Assembly (NCBI GenBank): GCA_948470475.1
Contig: OX419347.1
Coordinates: 952,501 to 1,016,500 of the forward strand
Reading direction: 5' to 3'
Length of the DNA stretch: 64,000 bases
Origin: Galaxea fascicularis
Taxonomy: Eukaryota > Cnidaria > Anthozoa > Scleractinia > Euphylliidae
Positions within the stretch are counted from its first letter, which is position 1. Each line of letters begins with the position of its first letter. Made by a program: the position numbers and the translations under genes. The notes under the pieces are model-generated. The model did not search any database. It saw only the letters and a program-made list of their open reading frames with translations, and was not told where the DNA came from. This document shows, piece by piece, positions 21,401 to 32,092 of this stretch.

Positions 21401-23702
21401 CTTACTGACTTGCTTTTACCTTTGAGCAACCATGAAATATTGGTTTCTGCATCAAACTTTTATCCTGGGCATTATGGATCTCAAGGGCTTAAAGGTTATG
21501 GGCTCCCAACTTCTTTTCTTAGAGCACAGTTTTCTTTTTTTGGCTTTTTGTTTGTTTGTTTGTTTGTTTACACAGTATATACAATTTTACAGGAACCGGA
21601 CAAGCCTTACAATATTCTTCTCTGTGGTTTACCAAACACTGGGAAGTCTTCTTTAATCAATGCGTTAAGGAGGAAATACATGAGGAAAGGTGAAGAACAC
21701 TACTTGTGCTTTTCTTAGAAGCATGTTTGTGTGATGTTTTTTTGAACATTTGTAGTTTGTCTGCATCCCAGGTAAGGCTGTAAGAGTTGGAGCTGTTCCA
21801 GGGATAACAAGAGCAATGGAAAATAGAGTTAAGGTACAGGAGCTTCAATTAGGTATTAATCTTTCCAGTCATCCATCCATCAATCTGGCCTTCCAAATGA
21901 ATACAAAATGAAATGTATGTTTTTAGTTTATTTAATCGTCATTATTTCATTCCTTTTAAGTTTTGTGAGTTTTTGGCAAGAAAAATAAAAAATGGTGGGA
22001 AAATATTGCACTCTAAGATACCGTAAATGTTTATATTTTGTAGGTTTGTGATGAGCCAGTAACATTTATGTTTGATACACCAGGTAACTGTCTGACTATG
22101 GTGAAGTCTGCACTGTTTAATTCATTTGCAAGGAAATTACACCCTTGCTTTAATTCCTCCCTCCCTCCCTCCCACTCTCCCTCCCTCCCTCCTCCCTTCT
22201 CATTGCTCTCTTGTTAAATTCAGCGGCGAAAAAGCCTTTTTTTTTTTATCAAAATATCTTTATCATGTGATTTCTCCTTAAAAGTTTTTTTCGTACTTTT
22301 CATTCAGGAATGAGTACTTGTATTTTCCTACAAATTATGACAAGTGTCAAATGACTTTTCTCCTCTCAAGGTATTATGGCCCCTTATATACCATCAGCAG
22401 AAGTAGGAATGAAGCTAGCACTCATAGGTACCTGAGTTATTTGCCACTTATATTTCATGAAGAGGAGATCTTAATTAGATATCCATTATTATCATTCACT
22501 TGGGGCCTTGCATTTTATTTCTGCATCACTGTCTTGTAGGTTGTTTTAAAGACCATGTTGTTGGCGAAGACCTAATTGCTGACTATCTTCTCTTTACCTT
22601 GAACAGATCAAGATGTTTCAAGTAGGTTTAACTTTCCCTGAATAGTATTATAATCGAAAAAAGAAAAAATAATTTTTTAATGGTTTGTGGTATGATTTCA
22701 GGTATGTGGATTTGATTGGTCTCACAGACCCAAGTGACAACATTAACTTTGTAATGAGGCAGTTAGCCACAAAACTCAATGCTAAAGTATCAGGTAACAC
22801 TAGCTCTAGTTATTAAACTGAGTTGTACAGTAGCTACATGTAACAGTAACAAAGATTCTGATTAGCATATAGCAATGTTGTGAACATTCCAAGATTTGAA
22901 TTGTGTTTCTATAAAATATTCATACCTCCCCAACAGAAGGTTTTCTACCACAGGGTTTGTCTAAGGTGTGATCCCAGGATATATCTGTACCCTTCCTGCA
23001 AGTCCAAATTAAGACTATCCTTGGTAGGTTTAAAGTGCACCGAACCCCAAATTATTTTTTTCATGTAAATAAATCTTTGCACCTGTCCAAAACATTGTGC
23101 CGTTTTGCACCTATTTCAACCAAATATTGATGTTTTATAGGCTGTAAAAGTTACAAAATCTAGCCATCATCTGTCCCACGACCAAGCTTGAAAGGGGCAT
23201 GGGTCTATTCCTTACTTGACATCACAAACTGATTTGCATTGCATTAAGTCTTTGTAAAAGTGCATGCAAAGCAGTTTGTGACATCATGTAAGGAATAGAC
23301 CTGTGCCCATTACTAGCTCGGTCGTGGGACAGATAACTCATAACTTTTATAGCCTATAAATAGTCAAGATTTGGTTTAAAAAGGCGCAAAAAGGCTCAAT
23401 TCAAAGTGGACAGACTGCAAATTGTAGTAGTTGCCAAAATATATATCTGTGTGTCACAACTGTTCATCAGTGTGTTTCAAACAGGTGCAAAGATATGTAC
23501 AAGCAAAAAACATATTTTGGGGTTAGGTTCTCTTTAACCCCAACAGAGTAGTGATCTTTGTTTTCCTTTTATTTCAGGTAGAGTACCTGATTACCTCAAA
23601 GCTAATGTTCATTTCATTTCAAGATTTCGAAAAGGAGAACTTGGTGGCACATTGCTAGATGAATTACCAGAAACACAGGATTATAAGGCATATTTGCCTT
23701 GA
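18416..23702 (+). CDS. MTG1: mitochondrial ribosome-associated GTPase 1 (12 exons, complete)
   Basis: Circularly permuted GTPase of the YlqF/RbgA family; the known role is late assembly of the mitochondrial large ribosomal subunit. Exons: 18416-18548, 19156-19220, 20321-20428, 20669-20752, 21083-21145, 21593-21689, 21772-21833, 22044-22083, 22371-22427, 22540-22621, 22702-22793, 23578-23702. The frame holds throughout, giving about 335 aa, close to the length I recall for the human protein. Signatures in permuted order: WFPGHMSKG near the N-terminus, [10 protein letters not shown]4 LNKADL, then P-loop [17 protein letters not shown], and G3 DTPG. The first 40 residues are Ser/Arg-containing, compatible with a mitochondrial presequence. 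The start is the first in-frame ATG upstream of WFPGHM. Intron 2 has U12-type signals. It is head to head with the dystrophin-family gene. Confidence 0.93.
18700..18856. repeat. hairpin MITE in MTG1 intron 1
   Basis: Outer ends 'taaccctgcaaa' and 'tttgcagggtta', with a nearly perfect inner palindrome (about 18760-18822, centred on 'tatgacatat'). It lies 280 bp from the shared promoter. No open frame is seen. Confidence 0.8.
19221..20320 (+). other. U12-type (minor spliceosome) intron of MTG1
   Basis: The donor after codon AGG reads ATATCCTTT (19221), the U12 consensus. Near the 3' end is TTCCTTAAC (20302-20310), the U12 branch-point consensus, about 11 nt before the proposed acceptor. Keeping the protein in frame requires exon 3 to begin at GTACCATTTACTGGG (20321), giving an AT-AA intron. 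The nearby AG (20320-20321) or AC (20323-20324) would shift the frame. Confidence 0.75.
19436..19640. mobile_element. hairpin repeat, family D (copy 1)
   Basis: The right half is a near-perfect palindrome: CTGGATTTCAAGGGTTTAGA-type arm at 19537-19572 and its reverse complement at 19597-19632. The left half 'gggctgtgctctagcggtg' is shared with a diverged copy at 21370-21530. It lies in MTG1 intron 2. Confidence 0.75.
21370..21530. mobile_element. hairpin repeat, family D (diverged copy 2)
   Basis: 'aaggctgtgctctagcagag' through 'gggctcccaacttcttttct' aligns by eye along its length with 19436-19585, but the second palindrome arm is missing. It lies in MTG1 intron 5, next to a short (TTTG)n run at 21550-21569. 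Confidence 0.65.
22163..22199. repeat. (CCCT)n microsatellite
   Basis: CCCT-rich run in MTG1 intron 8. Confidence 0.9.
23023..23541. mobile_element. long foldback element in the last MTG1 intron
   Basis: The outer left 'aaagtgcaccgaaccccaaa' matches inverted 'ttggggttaggttctcttta' on the right. The inner arms 'atctgtcccacgacc' and 'ggtcgtgggacagat', and 'gacatcacaaact' and 'agtttgtgacatc', are clear. No coding frame spans it. It is about 520 bp. Confidence 0.75.
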
Positions 23703-25654
23703 GCTAACATGGATTTGATAGATAACTACAGTAACTATTGTACTTCCATGCTTTTTTATTACCAACTGATGGAACTGTGCCATACCCACAACAATAACCA
23801 CTGTTTGGACAAAAATATGTACAAAATATGAAGTCTGTATAAATATTGTCATCTAAATGATGTATCAACAATAGTTTGCCCTCACTGTAGATAAGTATGA
23901 TTAGGGATGAAGAGTATACCCTTTCTACCCTTCACACTTGGCCATCACTAAATGAATCAGAAATGCAGTAGTATTTCTAGCAGAGGGCAATAAGTGATTT
24001 CATGGAAATAGTTGGCTTGCGTCAGTCAAGTATCATATGACTTGCAGGCAAAAACATCAGTCCAGTGAGTCACAAGATGTCACAAGCCCTTCTTAAATAT
24101 GTAGTGGACTTGGAAAACCTAGTGTTTCTGCTCCTTTTGAGCAAAATCACTTACTGTAATGCAAGCTCCACCCCATGGGATTGGAACAAATGTGGAAAAA
24201 AAACACCTATCACAGGCATGTGATATCACCCCAAAATAATAATAATAATAATGAGGATTTATATAGTGCTTTATCCCAAGGCTCAAAGCGCTTTACAACA
24301 CTCTATGGGGGACCTCACCAGACTGCTTGTTTAGGCGCAAATTGCAGCCACCCAGTTTACAATCTTATTAGAATAAATAGTAGGATCAACACAGGTGCCC
24401 CCAGAACAGAATAAGTTTTAGACCATCACACCAGGGACTACATCCCCTACTCTTTCCGATCAGTGTGTGGGTTCTCTAACGTCCCACACCACTTCTGTGA
24501 GACGGGACCTCCGGTTTATCATCCTTATCCAAGAAGACTAGAAAGTCTAACATTTGCAGATGTCATTACAAAGGCAGCACTTTCTCCTCATTTATTTATA
24601 GACCCCAAGTGTTGGTCCGGTCAAGGTTTGAACCCCCGACCTCCTGCACAGCAGTCTGTTGCTCTGTTGCCCTACCAACTGAGCCAACTGGTCGGTGGCC
24701 CGTGACTTGAGACACTCTTCTGAGACAACGTAGACTGGATTCTTGGGGCAGCAAGCAGGTTGCTGTGACTGGCTTATCACAATATGAATTATCTTAGCAT
24801 TGTTTAGCTTTTCAACTGGAGTTGCAGTCAACTTGAACAAAGCAGGGAGATATGTTTGGGCATGTCACCAAAACTAATTCTTATTAATAACAATGATTCT
24901 GTGGCATGTAGTTGCAGGCGACTGAGCCATTCTCAGTGGTGAAAATTGCCCACCGGCTGAAAAGGAAAAATGATATCCACATATGCATCACTATATTCTC
25001 AAAATTTTAAGGGTTGCATTCCCCCAGTCCTTGCTGTCATCATGGCATATGTAAACTGAATAATAAACTAATTGTTTAAAGTAGTAATTTGTTTGGGTTA
25101 CAAAATCATCAAGCAACTCCAAAGGTATTCCCATCAGTTTTATTGAATATTTCCCACAATACCACCAATGTTTAAATATAGAGCTGTATAATGTTACAGT
25201 GTTGTAAAATCTGAAGATATAAGTAATCCCATCCACCCCAAAATTTATTGAATTTAGTGTTTTTTAAGTACGCTGTTTACATTTGAATTGTGTGCTTAAA
25301 ATGCTCTTAAGATATAAACTACATATTAAAGACAGAAATACTTACATCGGTGTTTCTGTCTTATGGCAATATTCTGTTGTAAAAGGTTCTACATGCTAGA
25401 AAAATAAGTGGCTTCAAAGTCCCCGTTAAGTTAATTTTCTTGGTGAAAATAAAGTAAGCTTATACGTTAATCTATTCAATTCTCACTCATACTCGTTTGT
25501 AAAGCTCGATCATCAAGGATTTTTTACCACAAACTCCAACGATTTATTAAAGCTTAATAAAGTGTCCGACGCTATAGCAGTTTCAACAAATGTTCGTGTC
25601 CTTTGATTTGTGCCTTGATTGAATAAAGAAATAAAAGGAAAAGTTGTTAGGAGG
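23703..25654. other. intergenic region between MTG1 and the 192-aa gene
   Basis: Apart from the SINE at 24237-24715 I see no gene. A minus-strand AATAAA near 25544-25549 suits the gene to the right. No long supported open frame is present. Confidence 0.5.
24237..24715 (-). mobile_element. tRNA-derived SINE
   Basis: Minus strand: the head near 24715 reads GGCTCAGTTGGTAGGGCAAC (A box), then GGGGGTTCAAACCTTGACC (B box). The body contains 'aaagcgctttacaa' (plus, 24287-24300), and the element ends in an (ATT)n tail (24237-24253). The length of about 480 bp and the order head-body-tail are typical of SINEs. Confidence 0.75.
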
Positions 25655-26233
25655 TTATCGTTCCCCAATCGCTTCAACATGGCTCGTCGCTTTTCTCGAG
25701 GGTTCTTCTACAATGCATGTGCTTGAACAAGAACTATTGTCGACGCTGTCGGTTTCGCATGCCTCATCTTCTTCCTGTATTTCCGACAAGGCTCTCTGTC
25801 GCCTTTGTCGATTTTGGCGCGCCAGGTTTAGCAGCTGAACCCGTTGGGCAAAGGCAAACACGATTCTTGTGATGAGATGTTCCACGTGTTGTTCAAACTC
25901 CTCGAAGCTCTTCTGATTCTTCTTCGCCATTAGTTTATTCATCCATTTTCTTCGGCTGGAACTTTCCTTGACATGGGTTTCGATCTTCAACAGAGTTTCC
26001 CTCAGATCGCTGTAGAATTCCGCTTGGCGGATAAACTTAATATCTGCTCCGTTTAACACTTTAGTGATCTGTTTAATCATTGGCACAAATCGAAGGACAT
26101 GAGCCTTGTTATGTTTAGCGCTAGCGATAGCCCAGTGAATGTTGTCGACGATGGCGAAGATCGATCCAGGCGAAGCGAAACAGGTTTCAGCGTTGTTTGC
26201 CATCGCACACTTGGCGCCCATTTGGTTCTTCAT
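25655..26233 (-). CDS. 192-aa helical protein resembling an MLKL-type four-helix N-terminal domain
   Basis: A single open frame starts at the ATG at 26233. It is preceded by an acceptor-like 'ttttaaag' (about 26259-26266), so a non-coding 5' exon is possible. The sequence is almost all amphipathic helix: a first helix with IFAIVDNIHWAIASAKHNK, a second with VPMIKQITKVL, a third with SDLRETLLKIETHVKES, then KWMNKLMAKKNQKSFEEFEQ. That spacing (the '..K.NK' motif and the later 'K..F..L...L..LI' segment) resembles the four-helix bundle of MLKL and related HeLo-type cell-death domains. No kinase part follows. The C-terminal 45 residues are acidic and Ser-rich, probably disordered. The family call is inference from pattern only. 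An uncharacterised helical protein is the alternative. Confidence 0.5.
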   Translation of the reverse strand: MKNQMGAKCAMANNAETCFASPGSIFAIVDNIHWAIASAKHNKAHVLRFVPMIKQITKVLNGADIKFIRQAEFYSDLRETLLKIETHVKESSSRRKWMNKLMAKKNQKSFEEFEQHVEHLITRIVFAFAQRVQLLNLARQNRQRRQRALSEIQEEDEACETDSVDNSSCSSTCIVEEPSRKATSHVEAIGER

Positions 26234-27071
26234 CAGTATTTCAGATCTTGTCCTTGAACTTTAAAAACGAGAAAGAATCAGTCTTTTCCCCCTAATTCCT
26301 TCCCCACAAGCTGGCAGAAGAGGAAAGTTCAATTATTTGTACACTCGCGTTAACTTCCTTCGTCAAAAATTACTTGAAAGATTTCTCGCAGCACCAGAAT
26401 CCCTCTGAAGCCACTACTGCCATCAAGGTCGTCCTCACAATCACCATCAAAAAATTCTACCATTTAGGAAGATGAAATCGCCGTTATTCTTTAAAATGTC
26501 GCGTTCGAAAACCAACTTCAACCCAACAACCTTTTCAGGGCAAGTGAAACCGACAACCGCTCGCGCGTGGTTAAAGCCATGTAAACTTGATTAGCCTGTT
26601 TACGCTCCTTTACATATCCTCCCGGGTGGGGTGCAATTAAGCAGATTAACAACACAAATCGTTTGGACGAGGAGTAGAAAACCAAACAGTTTTTTCTTTT
26701 GCTTTAAAAAAAAAATCAATTAAAAACACCACAACCTTGTTTTCCTCGTGTTAGACTTTTTTGGATTACATTTAAATAGTCCTTTCCGGGTCCTTTCCCC
26801 TCTCCTTGTGCGTAAAAATCGCATGGACTTTTGATTGTAAATAATTTGGCGCTCAAGCCCCAGGTACGAAATTCTTTTTTTAGGCTATTGCACAACTGTA
26901 CCGGAGCGTGATGCAAATTTTCCAGCTGGGTTTGTGGTTATGAATCATCGCTTTGTTTTGATTAACTCCTTGAAAATGAAAATGAAATACATTCTTATAG
27001 AATCCACGGTAACTATTTAACAATACTTGGGTTCCTGACAATACACTGAACGATAAAATACGAAAACTTAC

Positions 27072-27158
27072 TTTTTCAGGTGGAAAGTGAAGGTTTGAGC
27101 TACTGCCCGGCCCAAAGCCTTTGTGAATCATTCCACCTCCGTAACCCTTGGAAGGCAT
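27072..27158 (-). CDS. possible first coding exon, 29 codons, unknown product
   Basis: ATG at 27158 opens a glycine-rich peptide (MPSKGYGGGMIHKGFGPGSS...) that ends at a strong donor (CCTGAAAAA|GTAAGT) in phase 0. No partner exon was recognised. Joining it to the acceptor at about 26258 gives only five more codons before a stop. It may be a small protein or the 5' exon of the neighbouring 192-aa gene. Confidence 0.3.
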
Positions 27159-27484
27159 TTTAGATATGCAGGACTGAAACTATGGCAATCTTCCCAGTGC
27201 AGCCAGAAATAATCTCTAAAATAATTTCACTGAATTCTTTATACGCGAAGTTAATCTGATTCAGTTATTAGGTGTCCACAATTAGTAGAGTAGAATCTTC
27301 GAGATAATATAGGGTCACCATCGTACCCCATGCAGAAATAGTTTTATTTTAAACTCGTGAAGACAAGTCGCCATGTTTGCTTGCCGTAAACCAACTCAAT
27401 CAATAATCGAGATTTTACCTGCCTAACAAGAAATAAAGAGGATTGACCGGCACTGGACCAGTAAGTGGAAGAATAGGTCGCTAT

Positions 27485-27760
27485 TTGTAAAGGAAATCGC
27501 TCGACCTCGAGTACAATTCGGGATTAATAGGTACGAGTGATTTTCAAAGTTCTCAAAATTGCTCGATCCTTTAGGCGAACGCAATTTGAGAACTTTCAAA
27601 ATCACGAGTATCTATTAATCCCGAATTGTACTCGAGGTCGTGCGATTTTTTATTTATAGTACATTCAACAAAATTACTCAATTCTGATTGGTCGAGTAGG
27701 AGTACCTATTAAGTTTCCTTGACAACGGTGCGTAAGTCCGTAATTTTGTTGAGTGTACTA
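27485..27760. mobile_element. MITE family B (copy 2)
   Basis: Inverted segments 'cgacctcgagtacaattcgg' and 'ccgaattgtactcgaggtcg' surround a central palindrome, followed by 'attggtcgagtaggagtacc' and ending 'gagtgtactat'. Same modules as 15725-16015 and 60541-60890. Confidence 0.75.
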
Positions 27761-28449
27761 TGAGGCAACCTAATCAACAAACAGATGCGTGATTACGTTG
27801 GATAAAGCCAGCAATAGTTTGTAATAATAATTTATTTATTGGATACATGGGAAAGAATATACAAAGACACTTAAAATGATTATAATGGTAATACTGGGAC
27901 GGAATTAAAATTAAAATTTTCTCCAGCCCGTCTAAGGCACCTCTCTTTCATTTACACTCGCTGTTCACCGCAGCTACTTTGGCCATCTTGTTACGCAGTC
28001 ACGAACAATTTGTTGCATGAGCGAGCTGTTATAGCCAGTCTGTTATTTTTATTTTTTTATTATTATATATAGGTATAATTTTGGAGCTGAGGCTCGAACA
28101 TTCTTATTTTTTTCGCGATTTAAGCCTGAAAACGTGCTTAAGGTGTTCTCGCGCCAACCAACTGCTGGTAAATTTAGCTTTACAAAAAGCATTGAACATA
28201 GAGCCCGTTCACAACGCGACATTAAGTCACCACATCTTTGCAGTGACCTGACGCAGAAAAGTTCATGTGCACATAGTTAACTACTCATTTAAAAAAAAAA
28301 ACAATGAATGAGCAAAATAAAAATGTTCTTAACTGACTCTCAGCCTGGGTTATGTTCTAAGCACGTTCTTAAAATTTGGGTTAATCTCAGCCGCAACGTT
28401 AATTCTTATATCTAAAAAAAGGTTCTAATAAAAAACAGAGTATACTGAT

Positions 28450-31400
28450 CTATTCGCACGATTGTTTAACGATAGAGTCAACAACACCTTTTATAACTGT
28501 AGAATTGTTTAAGCTGAATAGATGGAGTTTGGTGGGTTTACTGGACAAAATTTTCAATTCCTCATCATTCACCCTTCGCGTAATCCCGACTACGAAAGTT
28601 TCAATTCCAGCGTTCCTCAGAAAACCAGCTTTTTCCTTCATAAAATCTTCTCCTGTTGAGCTGAAGCCATCTGTAACAATCACAGCTACTTTCTTTACAT
28701 CTGCAAAAAATAAAGTAAGAAGTCACGCGAAGAAAGTACACCAGTGAATAGACGCACAAGATCACATCGACATATATTCCCGCCCTCTTAAGCTTAAGTT
28801 TGCTTTTCAAGGATGGAATGCCTATGGATTTTTATTCCAGCAATGCAACTATTTACAGCTGATGAATAGTTAGAAGAGTTCCTTCTACTTACGATGATCA
28901 CGTCTCATCACATTTTACTTTTAAATGTGAAAATTTCAACTAAAGAACGTTCTTTACTATCTCCCCTACAATTTTGCCCCTATTAGCCAAATGCACTGAT
29001 CTTCAGCTACAACTTAACGTGCTTAAACTTGTTCATTTTGCCGTCTAGTTCCCCACACAGAATTAATACTCCTCTCTCTTTGCTGATGGTACTGGACTAA
29101 GCGGCCCCCTCTGTATTGAGAATGCTTGAGTACTTGAAATGAATAGTCCCCCCTCTCGGGAACTTAGAAAGGATTTACGCTTTGTGGTGAAAATCCTGTC
29201 TTTTAGTGTTGGACATTGTTTTCTCCTAAGGTATGGCCTTTCTTGAGAGAAACGTTCTCATTTATTAATCAGTATTTTTGCAAGATCTCCCATCATATCG
29301 GTTTCAAACAGCAAAGACCAGAAGCTGACCTCAACGATTTGCTTCTACTGCAACTCCGGCTTGAACTATATTTCAGAACTATGATCCCATACCACTAATA
29401 TGTACCTTTCTTACCAGGATCCTTAGCTCTCGCCCCGCCTCTTTGCTCATTAAACTTTCCAATAACCACCCATAGAGCTCTCCCGGTCCGGGTTGAAGAC
29501 GCCTCGTAGACGTGCTTGTCCACGTCGCTTTCAATTGACTTTTCGTTGTAACTATCCGTAAATGAAGGCAGAGTGGTCACGTGCATAGAATACGAAGTAA
29601 TAGATACGTGGACCTTGTCTTCAGCTATTGCAAATCGTCGGCACAGTTTTTTAGCGAATTCTTTCGACAGGTGAAAGTTCTCTTCGCCGATGCTTGCGGA
29701 GGAGTCCAAGACGATAGCGAGGTCAATCTTCTTGTCACATTTTTCTTGTTTTCCTGTTTAGAAAATGATACTATTAGCTGGAATTTTTTCCAGGTACCTC
29801 ACTAAAACAAATCATTATTTCAGTCCCACAAATTAAAAAGTGGTGATCTTGTACAGATTCGGTTGCATGTCGGGGTCCGATCAAACCCTCTAAATTAAAA
29901 CACCTAACGTCAAAAACTTAAATCTTAAATAACAAAGCTGATTCTCTGCTGTTTAATGTAGCTAAAACGTTTTCTGTTTAAAAAACAAATAAAAATTTGA
30001 CTGATTAGTTTGGTTCGGTGCGAATGTGGGTCTTTGAATTGTTTATTTTCTCTTGCTTCTGCAAAGCATCGCGTAAAAATGTTTAACGGTAGTATACTTT
30101 CATCATATAGTTTTATAAATTAAAATTTTATCCGCAGTACCTAACTGTTTATCTCTTTTGCGCAGCTTTGTCATTTTTAATGGAAAAATAATGGCATTTT
30201 AACTTTAAAAATGAGGCATTAAACACGCTGACTTTGTCTCAGAATGCCGGAAATCGCGTTTCCAAGGACTAAAAAGTTCCAAAACATTCCGGGGGAGGAT
30301 GACTCCGGACCCCCGATAGGAGCGTCGACTTCGGCGGTACCTTTCAAAGAAACCCCTTTTGTAAAAATCTGGATCCGCCCCAGACTTACTGACCAACTGA
30401 CTTCTCCGTTTGAACCGACGCTTATAGATACATACTTAGGTGTTGTTTTGTGTAGAGCAGGTTTTGAGGAACACTTCAGTTATAAGCGTGTGAAGTCATA
30501 CGAAATAAATCATACGAGCGAAAGAATGATCAAATAGTGTAAATGAATAATGAAAAATGATCCTCGCAGTTGTTAACGCCGCGTTTATTCATGTCTGCCT
30601 CCTCTTCAAAGCGAGTCTAAGTGCGAAGTTTTTGTGATGGTAATTATTTCTACTTTACATATGAATGAAATCTAATTTTCATAACAAAAACTTCGCACTT
30701 AGACTCGCTTTGAAGAGGAGGCAGGAAATGGCCTATTGTGTAAATGAAGCCAGGAAAAGGTTCAAGAATCAGTTCAACGGGGTCTGAACCCGTGACCTAG
30801 CTCGCGATACCGGTACAATGCGTGATCCAACCAACTGAGCTACGAAGCCACCGAAGTTGGGCCCAGGTTACCTGTCAATGGTTTTAATTTTGTTTTTAGA
30901 TTTTACTGAGGCATTTTTAAACGTTTTTTACTGTTAGACAGTATATTGTAAAGCGCCGTTGAACACTATAATTTCTGTTATTATGCAGACTTAATTGATT
31001 AAAATTAACTGGCATTAATAACCATTGCAGTACATGCATGAGAGGCACGTTTAATAAAGCACTATTTTTGTACTACGGTTCTACTACGCGTAGTTACGTA
31101 GCAAAGTAATAAAAAAACCCATTCAATTCGGTATGGCTGGTACACAAAGTTACATACCACGATACTTCGCAACTACGGCCTACTTTCTAAAGTTTCGTGT
31201 TTTTCTGGTACACAAAGTAACATGCTACGGTACTACGCAACTACTGCCCACTTTCCATAAGAACTGTTTTAAGAAAAGAAACGGCATTTTTAAAGAAAAC
31301 ATGTTTCGGCAGATCTTCTGTTCTTCTTATCGTTTCTGCCATTATCTAGACCATATAAGAATTATCTTTTAATGTCGCAAAGAAGAGATGTATTATCATA

Positions 31401-32092
31401 TCTCCTAGCGACTTTCTACTTTACAGATTTACACGCATTTCTGTATTTGTCCCAATTAATTACTGTGCTAGGTCACTACTGTATAGCTAGGTGGCGAACA
31501 ATTTGCCCATTCCTTTTCAAGAAAAACTACTCGACGTTGATTTCTTCCTGATCGATCATGATTTACATGGGAAAGTTAATATGCTATGCCACCCCTAGAA
31601 TATACCCCATTTCTACTTTCATCTGATAGTTTTCATCATGAACAACTGAAAGCAAATAAGTATAACTGACGAAAAAACGCTACTTTGATACTACGGCGTA
31701 CGCCCGATAATTTTGGATAAGCTATACATAGGACAACGTTCGTTGATAATAAAGCCCAAAAATGTAGTTACACTCAGTGTATGTTTAAGTTCCGATATTA
31801 AGCTTTGCCGTGACTATGGACATAAAAAAGAATACCCCAAAGGACTAAGAGCTTTTTCTCAAGGATGTGGTGTGTAAAGGCTGTTGAATACTCTGAAAAG
31901 GACCGTAGACCTGATTAGTATCTTGACCCACTCAAGATGATACAAGCTTTTATCTGTTTTCGTTGGATTTAGTCATGGTGCAATTATTAACGGGACAACT
32001 TATCTGTCTCTCTCAGCTTTCTCTCTTTTTGTTTTTCTACCTTCAGCAAGAATAATTGGTGCCACAAGCAGGAAAAGACGGTAGAATTCCAT
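28450..32092 (-). CDS. small secreted von Willebrand factor A domain protein (gene 1)
   Basis: Three exons: 32041-32092, 29415-29753 and 28450-28700, all in phase, about 213 aa. Exon 1 is a signal peptide (MEFYRLFLLVAPIILAEG). Exon 2 opens the vWA domain with the MIDAS motif DSSAS after KIDLAIVL and carries the loop Thr in SSTRTGRAL. Exon 3 supplies the MIDAS Asp in VIVTDG, then GIETFVVGIT and a C-terminal VDSIVKQSCE. Nothing but one vWA domain is present. It is likely extracellular, binding a ligand through a divalent cation. The Cys near the domain start (KCDKK) and the last Cys could pair. It is a paralogue of the divergent gene at 38559-41434, with the same 339- and 251-nt exon lengths. 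Confidence 0.85.
30594..30723. mobile_element. hairpin MITE, family E
   Basis: Arms 'tgcctcctcttcaaagcgag' and 'ctcgctttgaagaggaggca' are exact inverses, and the complementarity extends about 45 bp inward with a loop near 30645-30680. It lies in intron 1 of vWA gene 1. Confidence 0.85.
30768..30852 (-). repeat. tRNA-like SINE head
   Basis: Minus strand starts GTGGCTTCGTAGCTCAGTTG and contains GTCACGGGTTCAGACCCCGT. It is the same family as 8697-8793 but without the hexamer array. It is adjacent to MITE family E. Confidence 0.6.

Noticed and set aside
28505..28747. 80-codon plus-strand frame opposite vWA exon 3
   Set aside because: Antisense shadow; the minus strand gives the vWA domain with conserved MIDAS residues.
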